Notes under the pieces: generated by a model | Database searches by the model: none | Seen by the model: the letters and a program-made list of their open reading frames with translations, nothing else | What the model was told of the DNA's origin: nothing | Assembly (NCBI GenBank): GCA_027023425.1 | Contig: JALVVL010000039.1 | Coordinates: forward strand, 1 to 64,000 | Length of the DNA stretch: 64,000 bases | DNA from: Anaerolineales bacterium | GTDB lineage: Bacteria > Chloroflexota > Anaerolineae > Anaerolineales > DRMV01 | Reading direction: 5' to 3' | Made by a program: the position numbers and the translations under genes | Shown: one piece after another, positions 15,681 through 24,573 of the stretch | How positions within the stretch are numbered: position 1 is the first letter of the stretch | Layout of the letters: every line of letters begins with the position of its first letter

Positions 15681-16775
15681 TTACGGCCACACTTTTTGGC
15701 CGTTGCATTCCACTTCGTGGAGTTTGGCAAGCACTTTATCGCGCACTTGAGGCGGCAGGGGGGCGTAGCCGAGCGAAGTGGCCTTTTGGGCGGCCGCTGG
15801 GTCGGTCAGCGCCCAGCGGATGAAATCCACCAGTGCCTTAGTTTTGGCGCAGTTTTTGTTGTTTTTCATGTGGATGATGAGGTAGGTGTAGCCCATTATT
15901 GGCCATGAGTCTTTGCCCGGCGCGTTGACAATCTTGGCGGTTAGGTGTTCGTCAAAGGCGTTGGCAAACGCCGCCATTGCGGCTTGCATGGTTTTGGTGT
16001 TGGCCTCTACCACGTTGCCCGCGGCGTTCACCAATTTTGCCATTGGGATTTTGTTGCTTTTCGCGTAGGCCAGTTCCACATAGCCGATGCTGTAAGGCGT
16101 GGATTGCACGGCCTGAGCGACGCCGGGGTTGCCTTTGCCGCCGATTCCGTGCCCAGCCGCGTCCGCAGGCCATTCTACCGCTTTGCCTACCCCTACCTTT
16201 TGCGCCCAAGTTGGGTCAACCGCGGCAAGGTAGGAGGTGAAAATCTCGGTTGTGCCCGAGCCGTCCGAGCGATGAACCACGGTTATGGTTTCATCGGGAA
16301 GGCTGAGGTTGGGGTTCAGTTTGGCTATTGCCGGGTCGTTCCATTTGGTGATCTTGCCCATGAAGATGCCCACCATGCTTGGGCCATCTAACACCAATTC
16401 TTTTGCGTTTGGGAGGTTGTAGATCGGCACGACCGCCCCAGCGAGAATCGGCAACATTTGCAAGTCGGGCATTTTCTTGTATTGGGCTTCGCTCAGCAAT
16501 GAATCCGAGCCGGCGAAATCAACCGTGCCGTCCATGATTGCTTTTTGTCCGCCGCCGGAGCCTATGCCCTGGTAGTTGATGGTCACATCGGGCTTGACGG
16601 ATTTGTACATTTGTATCCATTCGTTGTAGACCGGCAGCGGGAAGGTTGCACCTGCTCCATTGAGCACTATTGGCCCTGCCTGCCCGCCGTTGCCTGCTTG
16701 TTCGCTTCCGCCGCAGGCGGTTGCCATGAGGGCGAGAACTAACAATGAAACCGCGAGCATTATGGTTTTGCGCAT
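15681..16775 (-). CDS. pstS: Phosphate ABC transporter substrate-binding lipoprotein
   Basis: 364 residues. Signal peptide with lipobox MATAC, Gly-rich linker, then the PstS fold: LNGAGATFPLPVYNEW, INYQGIGSGGG, DFAGSDSLLS, the phosphate-binding VVHRSDGSGTTEIFTSYL, and YVELAYAKSN. It binds phosphate outside the membrane for PstCAB, which are not in the window, so the gene is split from its transporter. Start ATG 16775 follows GGAGGAAAC; a longer frame upstream lacks a signal peptide. A consensus promoter lies ~95 bp upstream; I found no certain Pho box. Confidence 0.95.
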   Translation of the reverse strand: MRKTIMLAVSLLVLALMATACGGSEQAGNGGQAGPIVLNGAGATFPLPVYNEWIQMYKSVKPDVTINYQGIGSGGGQKAIMDGTVDFAGSDSLLSEAQYKKMPDLQMLPILAGAVVPIYNLPNAKELVLDGPSMVGIFMGKITKWNDPAIAKLNPNLSLPDETITVVHRSDGSGTTEIFTSYLAAVDPTWAQKVGVGKAVEWPADAAGHGIGGKGNPGVAQAVQSTPYSIGYVELAYAKSNKIPMAKLVNAAGNVVEANTKTMQAAMAAFANAFDEHLTAKIVNAPGKDSWPIMGYTYLIIHMKNNKNCAKTKALVDFIRWALTDPAAAQKATSLGYAPLPPQVRDKVLAKLHEVECNGQKVWP

Positions 16776-16869
16776 TGTTTCCTCCAAATTGGTAGCGCGC
16801 TTTTTGAGCGCCGGGCTTTGGGAGGTGCTGTTTTGCCTCCACGTTTTGGGGATGACCTCCTGTGCGGCA

Positions 16870-16898
16870 AGTATAATGTGCGGATTGGGGGTAGTCAA
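16870..16898 (-). promoter_or_regulatory. Promoter of pstS
   Basis: TTGACT (16898-16893) - 17 bp - TATACT (16875-16870). The ~90 nt leader contains GGAGGT...GCACCTCC complementary segments. Confidence 0.75.
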
Positions 16899-16949
16899 GC
16901 CGCACACTGAAGCGTACTCGCGGCTGAAAGGGGAATTGCTTCGCCTTCT

Positions 16950-17036
16950 TTCGCAGGCGGTGGGCTGCCGTTTGCGCCCCGGCGACTGAAGTCGCGGGCT
17001 ATAAGTTGCGAAGTCCACTCGTGTGGACTTTTGCTC
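16950..17036. repeat. Dispersed hairpin repeat 'GCGACT-GAAGTCGC / AGTCCAC-GTGGACT'
   Basis: Two small perfect hairpins, GCGACTGAAGTCGC (about 16982-16995) and AAGTCCACTCGTGTGGACTT (about 17011-17030). Related text occurs at 41135-41290. It directly follows the stop of the metal ATPase gene and could act as its 3' end. Confidence 0.7.
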
Positions 17037-19397
17037 TCAATGATCGGTGCCTGCCGCCGCGGTGGTCAAGTCCTTGGAGTAGGGCTTGGGGGGCGGTTCT
17101 TTGTAGTTCAACAGCCGCAGGCCGTTGAGCACCACCAGCACGGTGCTCCCCTCGTGGCCGACCACGCCCCACGGCAGGGTAAGCCCTGCGCCAAACGCCG
17201 AGGCAACGAGGAGCACAATCACGCCCATCGCGAACGTGAGGTTTTGCCACACTACGCGGCGGGCTTTGCGCGCCAGCCCAATTGCGTAAGGCAGGTGGTG
17301 TAGGTTGTCGGCCATCAGCACCACATCGGCGGTTTCCAGTGCCACGTCGGTGCCTGCGCCGCCCATTGCAATGCCCACATCGGCTAAAGCCAGCGCGGGG
17401 GCGTCGTTCACGCCGTCGCCGACCATTGCAGTCGCGCCGTATTGCTTTTGCAGGCGCTCCAGCACGCGCACTTTGTCGCGCGGCAGGAGTTCAGCGTAAA
17501 ACTCATCCACGCCCACCTTGGCGGCAATTGCCGCGGCGACCTGCTCATTATCGCCGGTGAGCATGACCACGTGCTTGATGCCAAGAGCGTGCAGTTTGGC
17601 GACCACATCGGCGGCTTCGGGACGCAACGAATCGGCAACCGCCAGCAAGCCCAGCCATTGCTCACGCTCTGGGCGGTACGCGGCGACCACCGTTTGCCCT
17701 TGCGCCTCCAGCGATGCCATCTTTTCCTGCAAATCCGCGGGGATGGGCACGTTGCGCTCGGCAAACATTCGCTCATTGCCCACCCACAGCGGTTCGTCTT
17801 CCACTTTGCCCTGCACACCCTGCCCAACCACAGCGCGGAAATCCGAAGATGGGGGAATTTCCAGCCCGTGCTTTTTCGCGGCGTGCACCAAAGCGCGCGC
17901 AATCGGATGCTCCGAGCGGGCTTCCAGCGCGGCGACAAGGCGTAGCAGGTCGTTTTCGTCAACGCCGTTGGCGGGGTAAACGCCTTGCACGGAAGGCTCG
18001 CCCACGGTGAGCGTGCCGGTTTTGTCAAAGGCGACCACTTCCAGCGCCGCGGTGCGCTCCAGATGCGCGCCGCCTTTGAAGAGCACGCCCTTGCGCGCGC
18101 CGTTGGCAATTGCCGAAAGGATGGTAGCGGGCGTGGAAATCACCAAAGCGCAGGGCGAAGCCACCACCAGCCACGTCATCGCGCGGTAGAACGCCCTGCC
18201 AAAAGGCTCACCTAACGCTAACGGCGGCACCGCGGCAAGCAACACCGCGCCGCCGAGCACAAATTTGGCATACTTGCGCTCAAAATTTTCCAGCGCGCGC
18301 TGGGTTTTTGCCTTTGCCTCCTGCGCCTCTTCCACCATTTGCACGATTTTGGCAAGGGTGGTTTCCTGCGCGAGGTGGGTGACGCGCACCTCCACCGCGC
18401 CGGTGGCGTTGACCGTCGCGGCAAACACCTTATCGCCGGGCTCTTTGAGCACGGGCACTGATTCGCCGGTGATGGGCGATTGGTCAACCTCGGTTACACC
18501 TGCGACCACCTCGCCGTCAATCGGAAAACGCTCGCCCGGGCGCACGAGTACCACATCGCCCAGCCGCAGTTTTTCCACCGGCACGGTTTCCCATTCTCCA
18601 TTTTCGGCTTTGCGGGTGGCGACCGGCGGGCGCAAATCCATCAGGCTTTCAATGGCGCGGCGGGTGCGCCCAAGGGCGTAGGATTGCAGGGTGTTGGAAA
18701 GCGAAAAGAGAAAAAGGAGCACCGCGCCGTCGGCGGGTTGCCCCACCAAAGCCGCTCCCAGCGCGGCAAACACCATTAGCAGGTCAACATCAATTTCGCG
18801 CTCGGTGATGAGCAGTTCTACACCTTCAATAAGGCCGAAATAGCCGCCCGCGGCGTAGGCGAGCACAAACAGCGTCGCCGAAAGCCACGGCGGCGCGGCG
18901 AGGTGCTCCGCGGCGACCGCCCCCAGCAGGGAAATGAGCGTGACTGCGGTGAGGATGACCTCCCAAGTGATTTTGCTCCAGCCGCGGCGGGCGGAGGTTG
19001 CTTTTGGCGGAGGGGCGATTTCGGCGGCTGCGGTGGCTTTGAGCGGTGCACGCACCGGCAGGCGTGCCGCTAACACGCCGTTTTCAAGCACAACTTTGGG
19101 CGGGCGCCCAAAAAAGCGAGTGAGGTCTTCGGTAAGGTGCGCGGCGCACTGCGAGCATGCTTTTGTGCCTGCAAAGGGGCAGTGCTGAACGCGCTCCCAA
19201 GCGCGGTGCGCCGCCTCTTCGGCAATTTCCTGTGCCTGCGCGTCTTCCAACACCCGTGGGTCATAAGTGATTTGGAAGCGCGCCTCGTTGTAGTCCAAGC
19301 GGGCTTCAAGCACGCCGTCGTAGCCAATGAGGGTATCGCCAACGACGTCGGTACAGCGCCCGTGTGGAGGTTTGTGGTCGTGGTTATCCGCGGCCAT
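17037..19397 (-). CDS. P1B-4-type heavy-metal ATPase, probable Fe(II)/Co/Zn efflux pump
   Basis: 786 residues. A His/Cys-containing N-terminus (NHDHKPPHGRC, CSQC) precedes the P-type core. SPC in VVASPCALVISTP (near residue 414) and HEGST in GVVGHEGSTVLVV are the P1B-4 signatures, distinct from CPC of Cu/Zn pumps. The phosphorylation motif is DKTGTLTVG (near 456), and TGES and GDGVNDAPAL are present. P1B-4 pumps export Co2+, Zn2+ or Fe2+; those next to PerR (PfeT/FrvA) export Fe2+. The 14-bp overlap with the PerR-like gene makes the iron role the best inference. Start ATG 19397; the open frame upstream is a shadow of the regulator. Confidence 0.9.
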   Translation of the reverse strand: MAADNHDHKPPHGRCTDVVGDTLIGYDGVLEARLDYNEARFQITYDPRVLEDAQAQEIAEEAAHRAWERVQHCPFAGTKACSQCAAHLTEDLTRFFGRPPKVVLENGVLAARLPVRAPLKATAAAEIAPPPKATSARRGWSKITWEVILTAVTLISLLGAVAAEHLAAPPWLSATLFVLAYAAGGYFGLIEGVELLITEREIDVDLLMVFAALGAALVGQPADGAVLLFLFSLSNTLQSYALGRTRRAIESLMDLRPPVATRKAENGEWETVPVEKLRLGDVVLVRPGERFPIDGEVVAGVTEVDQSPITGESVPVLKEPGDKVFAATVNATGAVEVRVTHLAQETTLAKIVQMVEEAQEAKAKTQRALENFERKYAKFVLGGAVLLAAVPPLALGEPFGRAFYRAMTWLVVASPCALVISTPATILSAIANGARKGVLFKGGAHLERTAALEVVAFDKTGTLTVGEPSVQGVYPANGVDENDLLRLVAALEARSEHPIARALVHAAKKHGLEIPPSSDFRAVVGQGVQGKVEDEPLWVGNERMFAERNVPIPADLQEKMASLEAQGQTVVAAYRPEREQWLGLLAVADSLRPEAADVVAKLHALGIKHVVMLTGDNEQVAAAIAAKVGVDEFYAELLPRDKVRVLERLQKQYGATAMVGDGVNDAPALALADVGIAMGGAGTDVALETADVVLMADNLHHLPYAIGLARKARRVVWQNLTFAMGVIVLLVASAFGAGLTLPWGVVGHEGSTVLVVLNGLRLLNYKEPPPKPYSKDLTTAAAGTDH

Positions 19398-19881
19398 GTT
19401 GTTTTTCTTGTCCTTCCTTTTCAAGTTCGCGCTGGCAGTCGGGGCAAAGGCCGTAGTAGACCACGCGCGCGCCGAAAATGCGGAAACCGGTGCGCTCCGC
19501 GGCTTCTTTTTCCAATTCGGCAACGGCCTCTTCGGGCAAATCAATAATGCGGTGGCAACGGACACACATGAGGTTGATGTGCGGCTCAATTTCGGGGTCG
19601 TAATGGGTGGTATCGTCGCCCGCGTCGCCCAAGGCATGGATTGCGCCCAATTCCACCAGCGCGCTGAGCGTGTTGTAAACGGTGGCAAGGCTGAGCGAGG
19701 GGTACTCAGGCTTCAGCGCGCGGTAAATTTCCTGCGATGTTGGGTGCGTGTCGGTGTTGGCAAGGTAGCGGCAGATGGCAATTCGTTGGGGTGTAAGGCG
19801 CAAATTTGCCTTGCGCAGCGCTTGAATTAGCCGTTCTTCCTTGGACTTTGTGTCGGTTTTTGATAGGGCTACAGGGTTCAT
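19384..19881 (-). CDS. Fur-superfamily regulator, PerR-like
   Basis: 165 residues: N-terminal winged helix (HPTSQEIYRAL, SLATVYNTL), then the dimerisation domain with structural zinc cysteines (LMCVRCHRI and YYGLCPDCQREL). The regulatory-site segment THYDPEIEPHINLMC has Asp where PerR proteins have Asp and Fur has Glu (HYD versus the usual HYE), which favours PerR, an Fe/Mn-dependent peroxide sensor oxidised at histidines. It is followed with overlap by a P1B-4 ATPase, as in perR-pfeT systems. A 21-bp palindrome lies between its promoter and start codon. Confidence 0.88.
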   Translation of the reverse strand: MNPVALSKTDTKSKEERLIQALRKANLRLTPQRIAICRYLANTDTHPTSQEIYRALKPEYPSLSLATVYNTLSALVELGAIHALGDAGDDTTHYDPEIEPHINLMCVRCHRIIDLPEEAVAELEKEAAERTGFRIFGARVVYYGLCPDCQRELEKEGQEKQHGRG

Positions 19882-19893
19882 GGTTTTATCCTT

Positions 19894-19914
19894 TATAACT
19901 CTCTCAAAGTTGTA
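19894..19914 (-). promoter_or_regulatory. Candidate PerR/Fur operator
   Basis: TATAACTCTCTCAAAGTTGTA: the outer arms TATAACT and AGTTGTA are complementary at six of seven positions. It begins three bases after the -10 and ends 13 bp before the start codon, so binding would block transcription of regulator and pump. Confidence 0.5.
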
Positions 19915-19917
19915 GCG

Positions 19918-19946
19918 ATTATAAATTGGTCTGCGGTGGAAATCAA
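19918..19946 (-). promoter_or_regulatory. Promoter of the perR-like/ATPase operon
   Basis: TTGATT (19946-19941) - 17 bp - TATAAT (19923-19918). Confidence 0.75.
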
Positions 19947-19949
19947 GGT

Positions 19950-20630
19950 TTTAACGCCAAGGGCGTAAAGGAGAAACCACAGATTACACAGATTAGCACA
20001 GAGGAGAAGATTAGCGATTTAGGATTTGCGGATGCCCCTGAAATCGGTGAAAATCTGTGTCAATCGGTGGATGATAACGCCAAGGTCGCCAAGGATGCAA
20101 AGGACGCCAAGGTTAACGCAAAGATGCAGAGGAAACAGAGGCGCAGGGGAACGCGGAGACGCGGAGGAAGCAAAGAACGCAAAGAAAAATTTCTGTGTTC
20201 TCTGTAAATTTCTGTGTTTTCTGTGGTTTTCTTTTTCAATCGGTGTAAATATGTGTCAATCGGTGGATAAGGACGCCAAGGGCGCCAAGGACACAAAGGA
20301 CGCCAAGGGTAACGCAGAGACGCAGAGGAAACAGAGGCACAGAGGAACGCAGAGATGCCAAGGACGCCAAGGATAAGAACCACAGATTACACAGATTAGC
20401 ACAGATTTTTTCTGTGTTCTCTGTGGTTTTCTCCTTCAATCGGTGTAAATCTGTGTCAATCGGTGGATAATAACGATGCAACAACCCAACGACCTGACGA
20501 CCTAACGACCCAACGACCTAACGACCTAACGACCCAATCCCTCATTACCTCAATCCCTAAATTCCTAAATCCCTAAATCCCTCTTTCTTTCTGTGCCCTC
20601 TGTAGTTTTCTTACTCAATCGGTGTAAATT
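19950..20630. repeat. Large mosaic intergenic repeat block
   Basis: Nearly 700 bp between divergent units, made of all sub-units of the family: 'AACGCCAAGGGCG', 'ACCACAGATTACACAG', 'GAAAATCTGTGTCAATCGGTGG', 'GCAGAGGAAACAGAGGCGC', 'TCTGTGTTCTCTGTAAATTTC', and a run of 'CGACCCAA' units near 20480-20530. I see no gene in it. Confidence 0.9.
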
Positions 20631-20673
20631 TGTATTTTTCCGCTTTGCTTTCACGCTCTTTCCAAAGTTAGAG

Positions 20674-20679
20674 TATAAT
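20674..20679 (+). promoter_or_regulatory. -10 element of the nucleoside-type importer operon
   Basis: TATAAT, preceded by GAG, 70 bp before the first permease. A convincing -35 is not seen. Confidence 0.45.
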
Positions 20680-20749
20680 TGCCGAACCGGCTGTTCCACG
20701 GGCGAACATTCGGTAGTTGAGGTTTTATCTTTTCCATACGAGGCTTAGC

Positions 20750-21865
20750 ATGGGTGATCATGAACAAAGCATGACAAGCACAGTGTGGGAAGCGACGCGG
20801 AGGTACCTGCGCTCGGTGGCCGTGCCGTTGGGGGCAGTGCTGTTGGCGCTGATTATCGGCGCGGCGATTATCTGGATTTCAGGCGCTTCTCCGTGGCTGG
20901 CTTACAAAGCGCTGGCGAAGGGAGCATTCGGTAGCGCTGAAGGTTGGAGACGCACGCTTGAGAAGACCACCCCGCTCATTTTCAGTGGGCTGGCGGTGGC
21001 CTTTGCTTTTAAAGCGGGCTTGTTCAACATCGGCGCTCAGGGGCAACTGCTTTTGGGCGCGATAACTGCCGCATGGGTGGGCTTCGCCGTTCACGGCCTG
21101 CCTTGGGCGATCCACGCGCCGCTTGCGCTTGTCGCGGGCCTGATTGCGGGCGGCCTTTACGGCTACATCCCCGGCGCGCTAAAAACTTATACCGGCGCCC
21201 ACGAAGTTATAACCACCATCATGCTCAACTACATCGCTATGGGCTTGACCGACTACCTTGCCAACGGGCCTTGGAAGGATACCAGCGAGGGCAACATCGT
21301 GGCGCGCACACCCGAAATTTTGCCTTCTGCTCATTTGCCTACATGGGGTTGGCTGCCTTTGGGCTTTTTGTTGGCATTGGCGGTTGCCGTTTTTGCTTGG
21401 TGGGTTTTGGAGCGCACAACCATCGGCTTTGAAATCCGCACGGTTGGGCGGAATCCACACGCGGCGCGCTATGGGGGCATGAAGGTGGCGCGCACCATCA
21501 TCCTCACAATGGTCATAAGCGCTATGTTTGCAGGGATGGGCGGTGCAGTGGAAACTCAGGGCGTTATTGGCCGCTACCAGCCCGGCTTCAACGCCAATTT
21601 GGGCTTTGACGGCATTACCGTTGCCCTGCTCGGCAAAACCGATCCTTTCGGCGTGATACCAGCGGCGCTGTTGCTCGGTGCAATGCGGGCAGGCTCAAGC
21701 CAGATGCAGTTTGACGCACACGTCGCCAAGGAGATAACCGACGTCATTCAAGCATTGATGCTCTTCTTCGTGGCGGCGGATATGATAGTGCGCTGGCTGT
21801 TGAGAGTAAAGGCGGCCGAAGGTGAAGAAAAGATAACTCTCAGCACAGGCTGGGGTTCCCATTGA
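20750..21865 (+). CDS. Nucleoside/simple-sugar ABC transporter permease (BPD_transp_2), YufP-like
   Basis: 371 residues with about ten hydrophobic segments. Diagnostic stretches: TPLIFSGLAVAFAFKAGLFNIGAQGQLL, the ALKTYTGAHEVITTIMLNYIA loop and GFEIRTVGRNPHAARYGGM. This family (YufP/NupP, RnsC) imports nucleosides with a BmpA-like lipoprotein. Start ATG 20750 follows GAGG; a TTG at 20717 extends the frame without support. Followed 11 bp later by the second permease. Confidence 0.9.
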   Translation: MGDHEQSMTSTVWEATRRYLRSVAVPLGAVLLALIIGAAIIWISGASPWLAYKALAKGAFGSAEGWRRTLEKTTPLIFSGLAVAFAFKAGLFNIGAQGQLLLGAITAAWVGFAVHGLPWAIHAPLALVAGLIAGGLYGYIPGALKTYTGAHEVITTIMLNYIAMGLTDYLANGPWKDTSEGNIVARTPEILPSAHLPTWGWLPLGFLLALAVAVFAWWVLERTTIGFEIRTVGRNPHAARYGGMKVARTIILTMVISAMFAGMGGAVETQGVIGRYQPGFNANLGFDGITVALLGKTDPFGVIPAALLLGAMRAGSSQMQFDAHVAKEITDVIQALMLFFVAADMIVRWLLRVKAAEGEEKITLSTGWGSH

Positions 21866-21876
21866 GGTGGTGAGAA

Positions 21877-22896
21877 ATGAGCACACCGGCTTCTTATGCA
21901 AACCCTAAACTGTTTTGGAAGCGATGGGGCGGCCTTATCGTTACAACCGTGCTTATTTTGGCGGCGATTGCCTATTACTATGCCCGTGAGCCGCATGTTA
22001 CCGAGGCGGTTTTGGCCTCTACGCTGCGGCAATCTGTCCCGCTGGTGCTGGGTGCTCTCTGCGGTCTAATCGGCGAGCGCTCGGCGGTTATCAACATCGG
22101 CATTGAAGGCCAAATGCTCCTTGCGGCATTCATCGCTTTTATGGTGAACGTGTGGACGGGCAATTTGCTGGTCGCCGTGCTGGCGGGCGTGTTTATTGGC
22201 GCGGTCTTGGGCCTTTTGTTAGCGTTTATGTCGGTCACTTTGAAAATTGACCAAATCATCGGCGGCACAGTCATCAACATCCTCGCCATCGGCTTGACGG
22301 GCTATTTTTACCAAGTGGGCTTGAGCGCCAAGGGCAAACTCAACCCAATCCCGCTCGGTCCGTTGGCTAAGATACCGCTCATTGGGCCCGTGCTGTTTGA
22401 TAACCCGCCAATCACCTATGCGGCGATCATTTTGGTGTTTGTGGTGCACTATGTGCTGTTTTACACACCGTGGGGGCTGCGCACCCGCGCCGTCGGTGAA
22501 CATCCTCGCGCCGCCGACACTTTGGGCATCAATGTCTACCTTGTGCGCTACGTGAATGTGACCATTGGCGGCGCGTTGGCCGGTTTGGCCGGCGCTTACC
22601 TTTCGCTTGAGGCTGTTGGCTCGTTTGACCGCTTGATGACCAACGGGCGGGGCTTTGTGGCCTTGGCGGTGATGATTTTCGGAAAATGGACGCCCTTAGG
22701 CTCGTTTGGCGCGGCGCTACTTTTTGGCTTTGCCACCGCGCTCCAAACCCAACTTCAATTTGGCGGCAAGATCAATATCCCGCCGCAGTTTATCGGCATG
22801 TTGCCCTACCTGCTAACCATTATCGTGCTGGCAGGCTTTGTTGGCAAGGCGCGGCCGCCTGCGGCGGACGGCATCCCTTACGAAAAAGAAGGCTGA
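21877..22896 (+). CDS. Nucleoside/simple-sugar ABC transporter permease (BPD_transp_2), YufQ-like
   Basis: 339 residues. Hallmarks: VPLVLGALCGLIGERSAVINIGIEGQML, QIIGGTVINILAIGLTGYFY and RTRAVGEHPRAADTLGI. Pairs with the upstream permease as a heterodimer. ATG 21877 follows GAGGTGGTGAGAA. The 75 bp to the ATPase gene contains the hairpin TGCCCGC-GCATGA-GCGGGCA (22914-22933). Confidence 0.9.
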   Translation: MSTPASYANPKLFWKRWGGLIVTTVLILAAIAYYYAREPHVTEAVLASTLRQSVPLVLGALCGLIGERSAVINIGIEGQMLLAAFIAFMVNVWTGNLLVAVLAGVFIGAVLGLLLAFMSVTLKIDQIIGGTVINILAIGLTGYFYQVGLSAKGKLNPIPLGPLAKIPLIGPVLFDNPPITYAAIILVFVVHYVLFYTPWGLRTRAVGEHPRAADTLGINVYLVRYVNVTIGGALAGLAGAYLSLEAVGSFDRLMTNGRGFVALAVMIFGKWTPLGSFGAALLFGFATALQTQLQFGGKINIPPQFIGMLPYLLTIIVLAGFVGKARPPAADGIPYEKEG

Positions 22897-22971
22897 GGCT
22901 GTGCTCGGCGCTTGCCCGCGCATGAGCGGGCACTCACTACGCCCAGTTTACTTTTCTTCGCGGAGCAGAAC

Positions 22972-24501
22972 ATGAGCGAAAACGAAGTTTACGCGCTGGA
23001 AGTGCGCAACATCGTCAAACGCTTCCCCGGCGTGTTGGCGAACGACCATGTGAACTTCAACCTGCGCAAGGGTGAAATTCACGCCTTGTTGGGCGAAAAC
23101 GGTGCGGGTAAAACCACGCTGATGAACATCATTTACGGGCTTTACACCCCCGATGAGGGTGAAATTTACGTTGACGGCAAGAAGGTTGAAATTCAAAGCC
23201 CGCACGACGCCATCCGCCTTGGCATTGGCATGGTGCACCAGCATTTTATGTTGGTGCCGGTTTTCACTGTGGCCGAAAACTTGGTGCTCGGTGCAGAGCC
23301 TACCAAGGGCTGGCAACTTGATTTGAAGGCGGCGCGCGAAGCCGTCCGCCGCCTTTCGGAGCATTACGGTTTGGAGGTAGACCCCGACGCTGTGGTGGAA
23401 GATTTGCCGGTGGGCGTGCAGCAGCGCGTTGAAATTTTGAAGGCGCTTTATCGCGAAGCCAAAATCTTGGTGTTGGACGAGCCTACCGCAGTCCTGACCC
23501 CGCAAGAGGTGGAAGAACTTTTTGTGATAATGCGCGAACTCACCAAGCGCGGCGTTTCTATCATTTTCATCACCCACAAGTTGAAGGAAGTGCTTGCCAT
23601 AGCCGACCGCATCACGGTAATGCGCCGCGGGCGCGTGGTTGGCACGACCACGCCCGCTGAGGCCACGGAAGAATCGTTGGCGCGGATGATGGTAGGACGC
23701 GAGGTGGTGCTTCAAGTCCCCAAAGGGCCTGCCAAGCCCGGCGACGTGGTGCTGGAAGTGCGCGATCTGAAGGTTGAAGATGAGCGCGGTTTGATGGCCG
23801 TCAACGGGGTTTCGTTTGAAGTGCGCGAAGGCGAAATTTTAGGCATTGCGGGCGTGCAGGGCAACGGCCAAACCGAATTGGTAGAGGCCATCACCGGCTT
23901 GCGCAGTGCTCGCGAGGGCAAAGTTTTGCTCGGCGGCGTGGAAGCGCCCTTCCGCCGACCGCGCTTTTTGATTGAGCACGGCATGGCGCACATTCCAGAA
24001 GATCGCCAAAAGCACGGCTTGGTGCTTTCGTATTCAATCGCCGACAACCTTGTGCTGTGCACTTATTACAAACCGCCGTTTGCTCACGGCCTTCAGCGCA
24101 ACCAGCAAGCAATTTTGGAAAACGCCCGCCGCTTGGTCAAGGAATATGATGTCCGCACGCCAAGCATTTTCACCCCTGCTTCGGCGCTCTCGGGCGGTAA
24201 CCAGCAAAAGGTGATTGTGGCGCGTGAGTTCAGCCGCCCGGTGCGCTTGCTTGTGGCAAACCAGCCGACCCGCGGGCTGGACGTTGGCTCAATTGAGTAC
24301 ATCCACAAGCGTGTCGTGGAAATGCGCGACCACGGTGCGGCTGTTTTGCTGGTTTCGGCGGAACTGGATGAAATCATGTCGCTGTCTGACCGCATAGCAG
24401 TGATGTATCGCGGCAAAATAGTGGCAATTGTCAATGCCGGCGAGGTGGACAAGTCCCAATTAGGCTTGCTGATGGCCGGTGGGCAGTTGCAACCGGCCTG
24501 A
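22972..24501 (+). CDS. Nucleoside/simple-sugar ABC transporter ATPase, duplicated NBD, YufO-like
   Basis: 509 residues with two fused ATP-binding domains, as in RbsA/YufO. The first has Walker A GENGAGKTTLMN, LPVGVQQRVEILKAL and ILVLDEPTAVLTPQEV. The second is degenerate as usual: GVQGNGQTELVEA in place of Walker A and LSGGNQQKVIVAREF as signature. Start ATG 22972 has GGAG seven bases upstream; the longer frame from 22912 is not supported. No substrate-binding lipoprotein gene lies next to the operon. Confidence 0.92.
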   Translation: MSENEVYALEVRNIVKRFPGVLANDHVNFNLRKGEIHALLGENGAGKTTLMNIIYGLYTPDEGEIYVDGKKVEIQSPHDAIRLGIGMVHQHFMLVPVFTVAENLVLGAEPTKGWQLDLKAAREAVRRLSEHYGLEVDPDAVVEDLPVGVQQRVEILKALYREAKILVLDEPTAVLTPQEVEELFVIMRELTKRGVSIIFITHKLKEVLAIADRITVMRRGRVVGTTTPAEATEESLARMMVGREVVLQVPKGPAKPGDVVLEVRDLKVEDERGLMAVNGVSFEVREGEILGIAGVQGNGQTELVEAITGLRSAREGKVLLGGVEAPFRRPRFLIEHGMAHIPEDRQKHGLVLSYSIADNLVLCTYYKPPFAHGLQRNQQAILENARRLVKEYDVRTPSIFTPASALSGGNQQKVIVAREFSRPVRLLVANQPTRGLDVGSIEYIHKRVVEMRDHGAAVLLVSAELDEIMSLSDRIAVMYRGKIVAIVNAGEVDKSQLGLLMAGGQLQPA

Positions 24502-24530
24502 GAAGGCCAACCCCTTGGAACTTTGTAGCA

Positions 24531-24556
24531 ATGGCGGCGGGGTACAGCCCCGCCGT
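24531..24556 (+). terminator. GC hairpin between importer ATPase and folB
   Basis: GGCGGCGGGG-TACAG-CCCCGCCG followed by TTTGCG. Short U-run; weak terminator or processing hairpin. Confidence 0.35.
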
Positions 24557-24573
24557 TTGCGTGGAGGGTGCTC

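Noticed and set aside
17037-19688. An 883-residue form of the metal ATPase
   Set aside because: The extra N-terminus is a frame shadow of the PerR-like gene; ATG 19397 fits the domain start.
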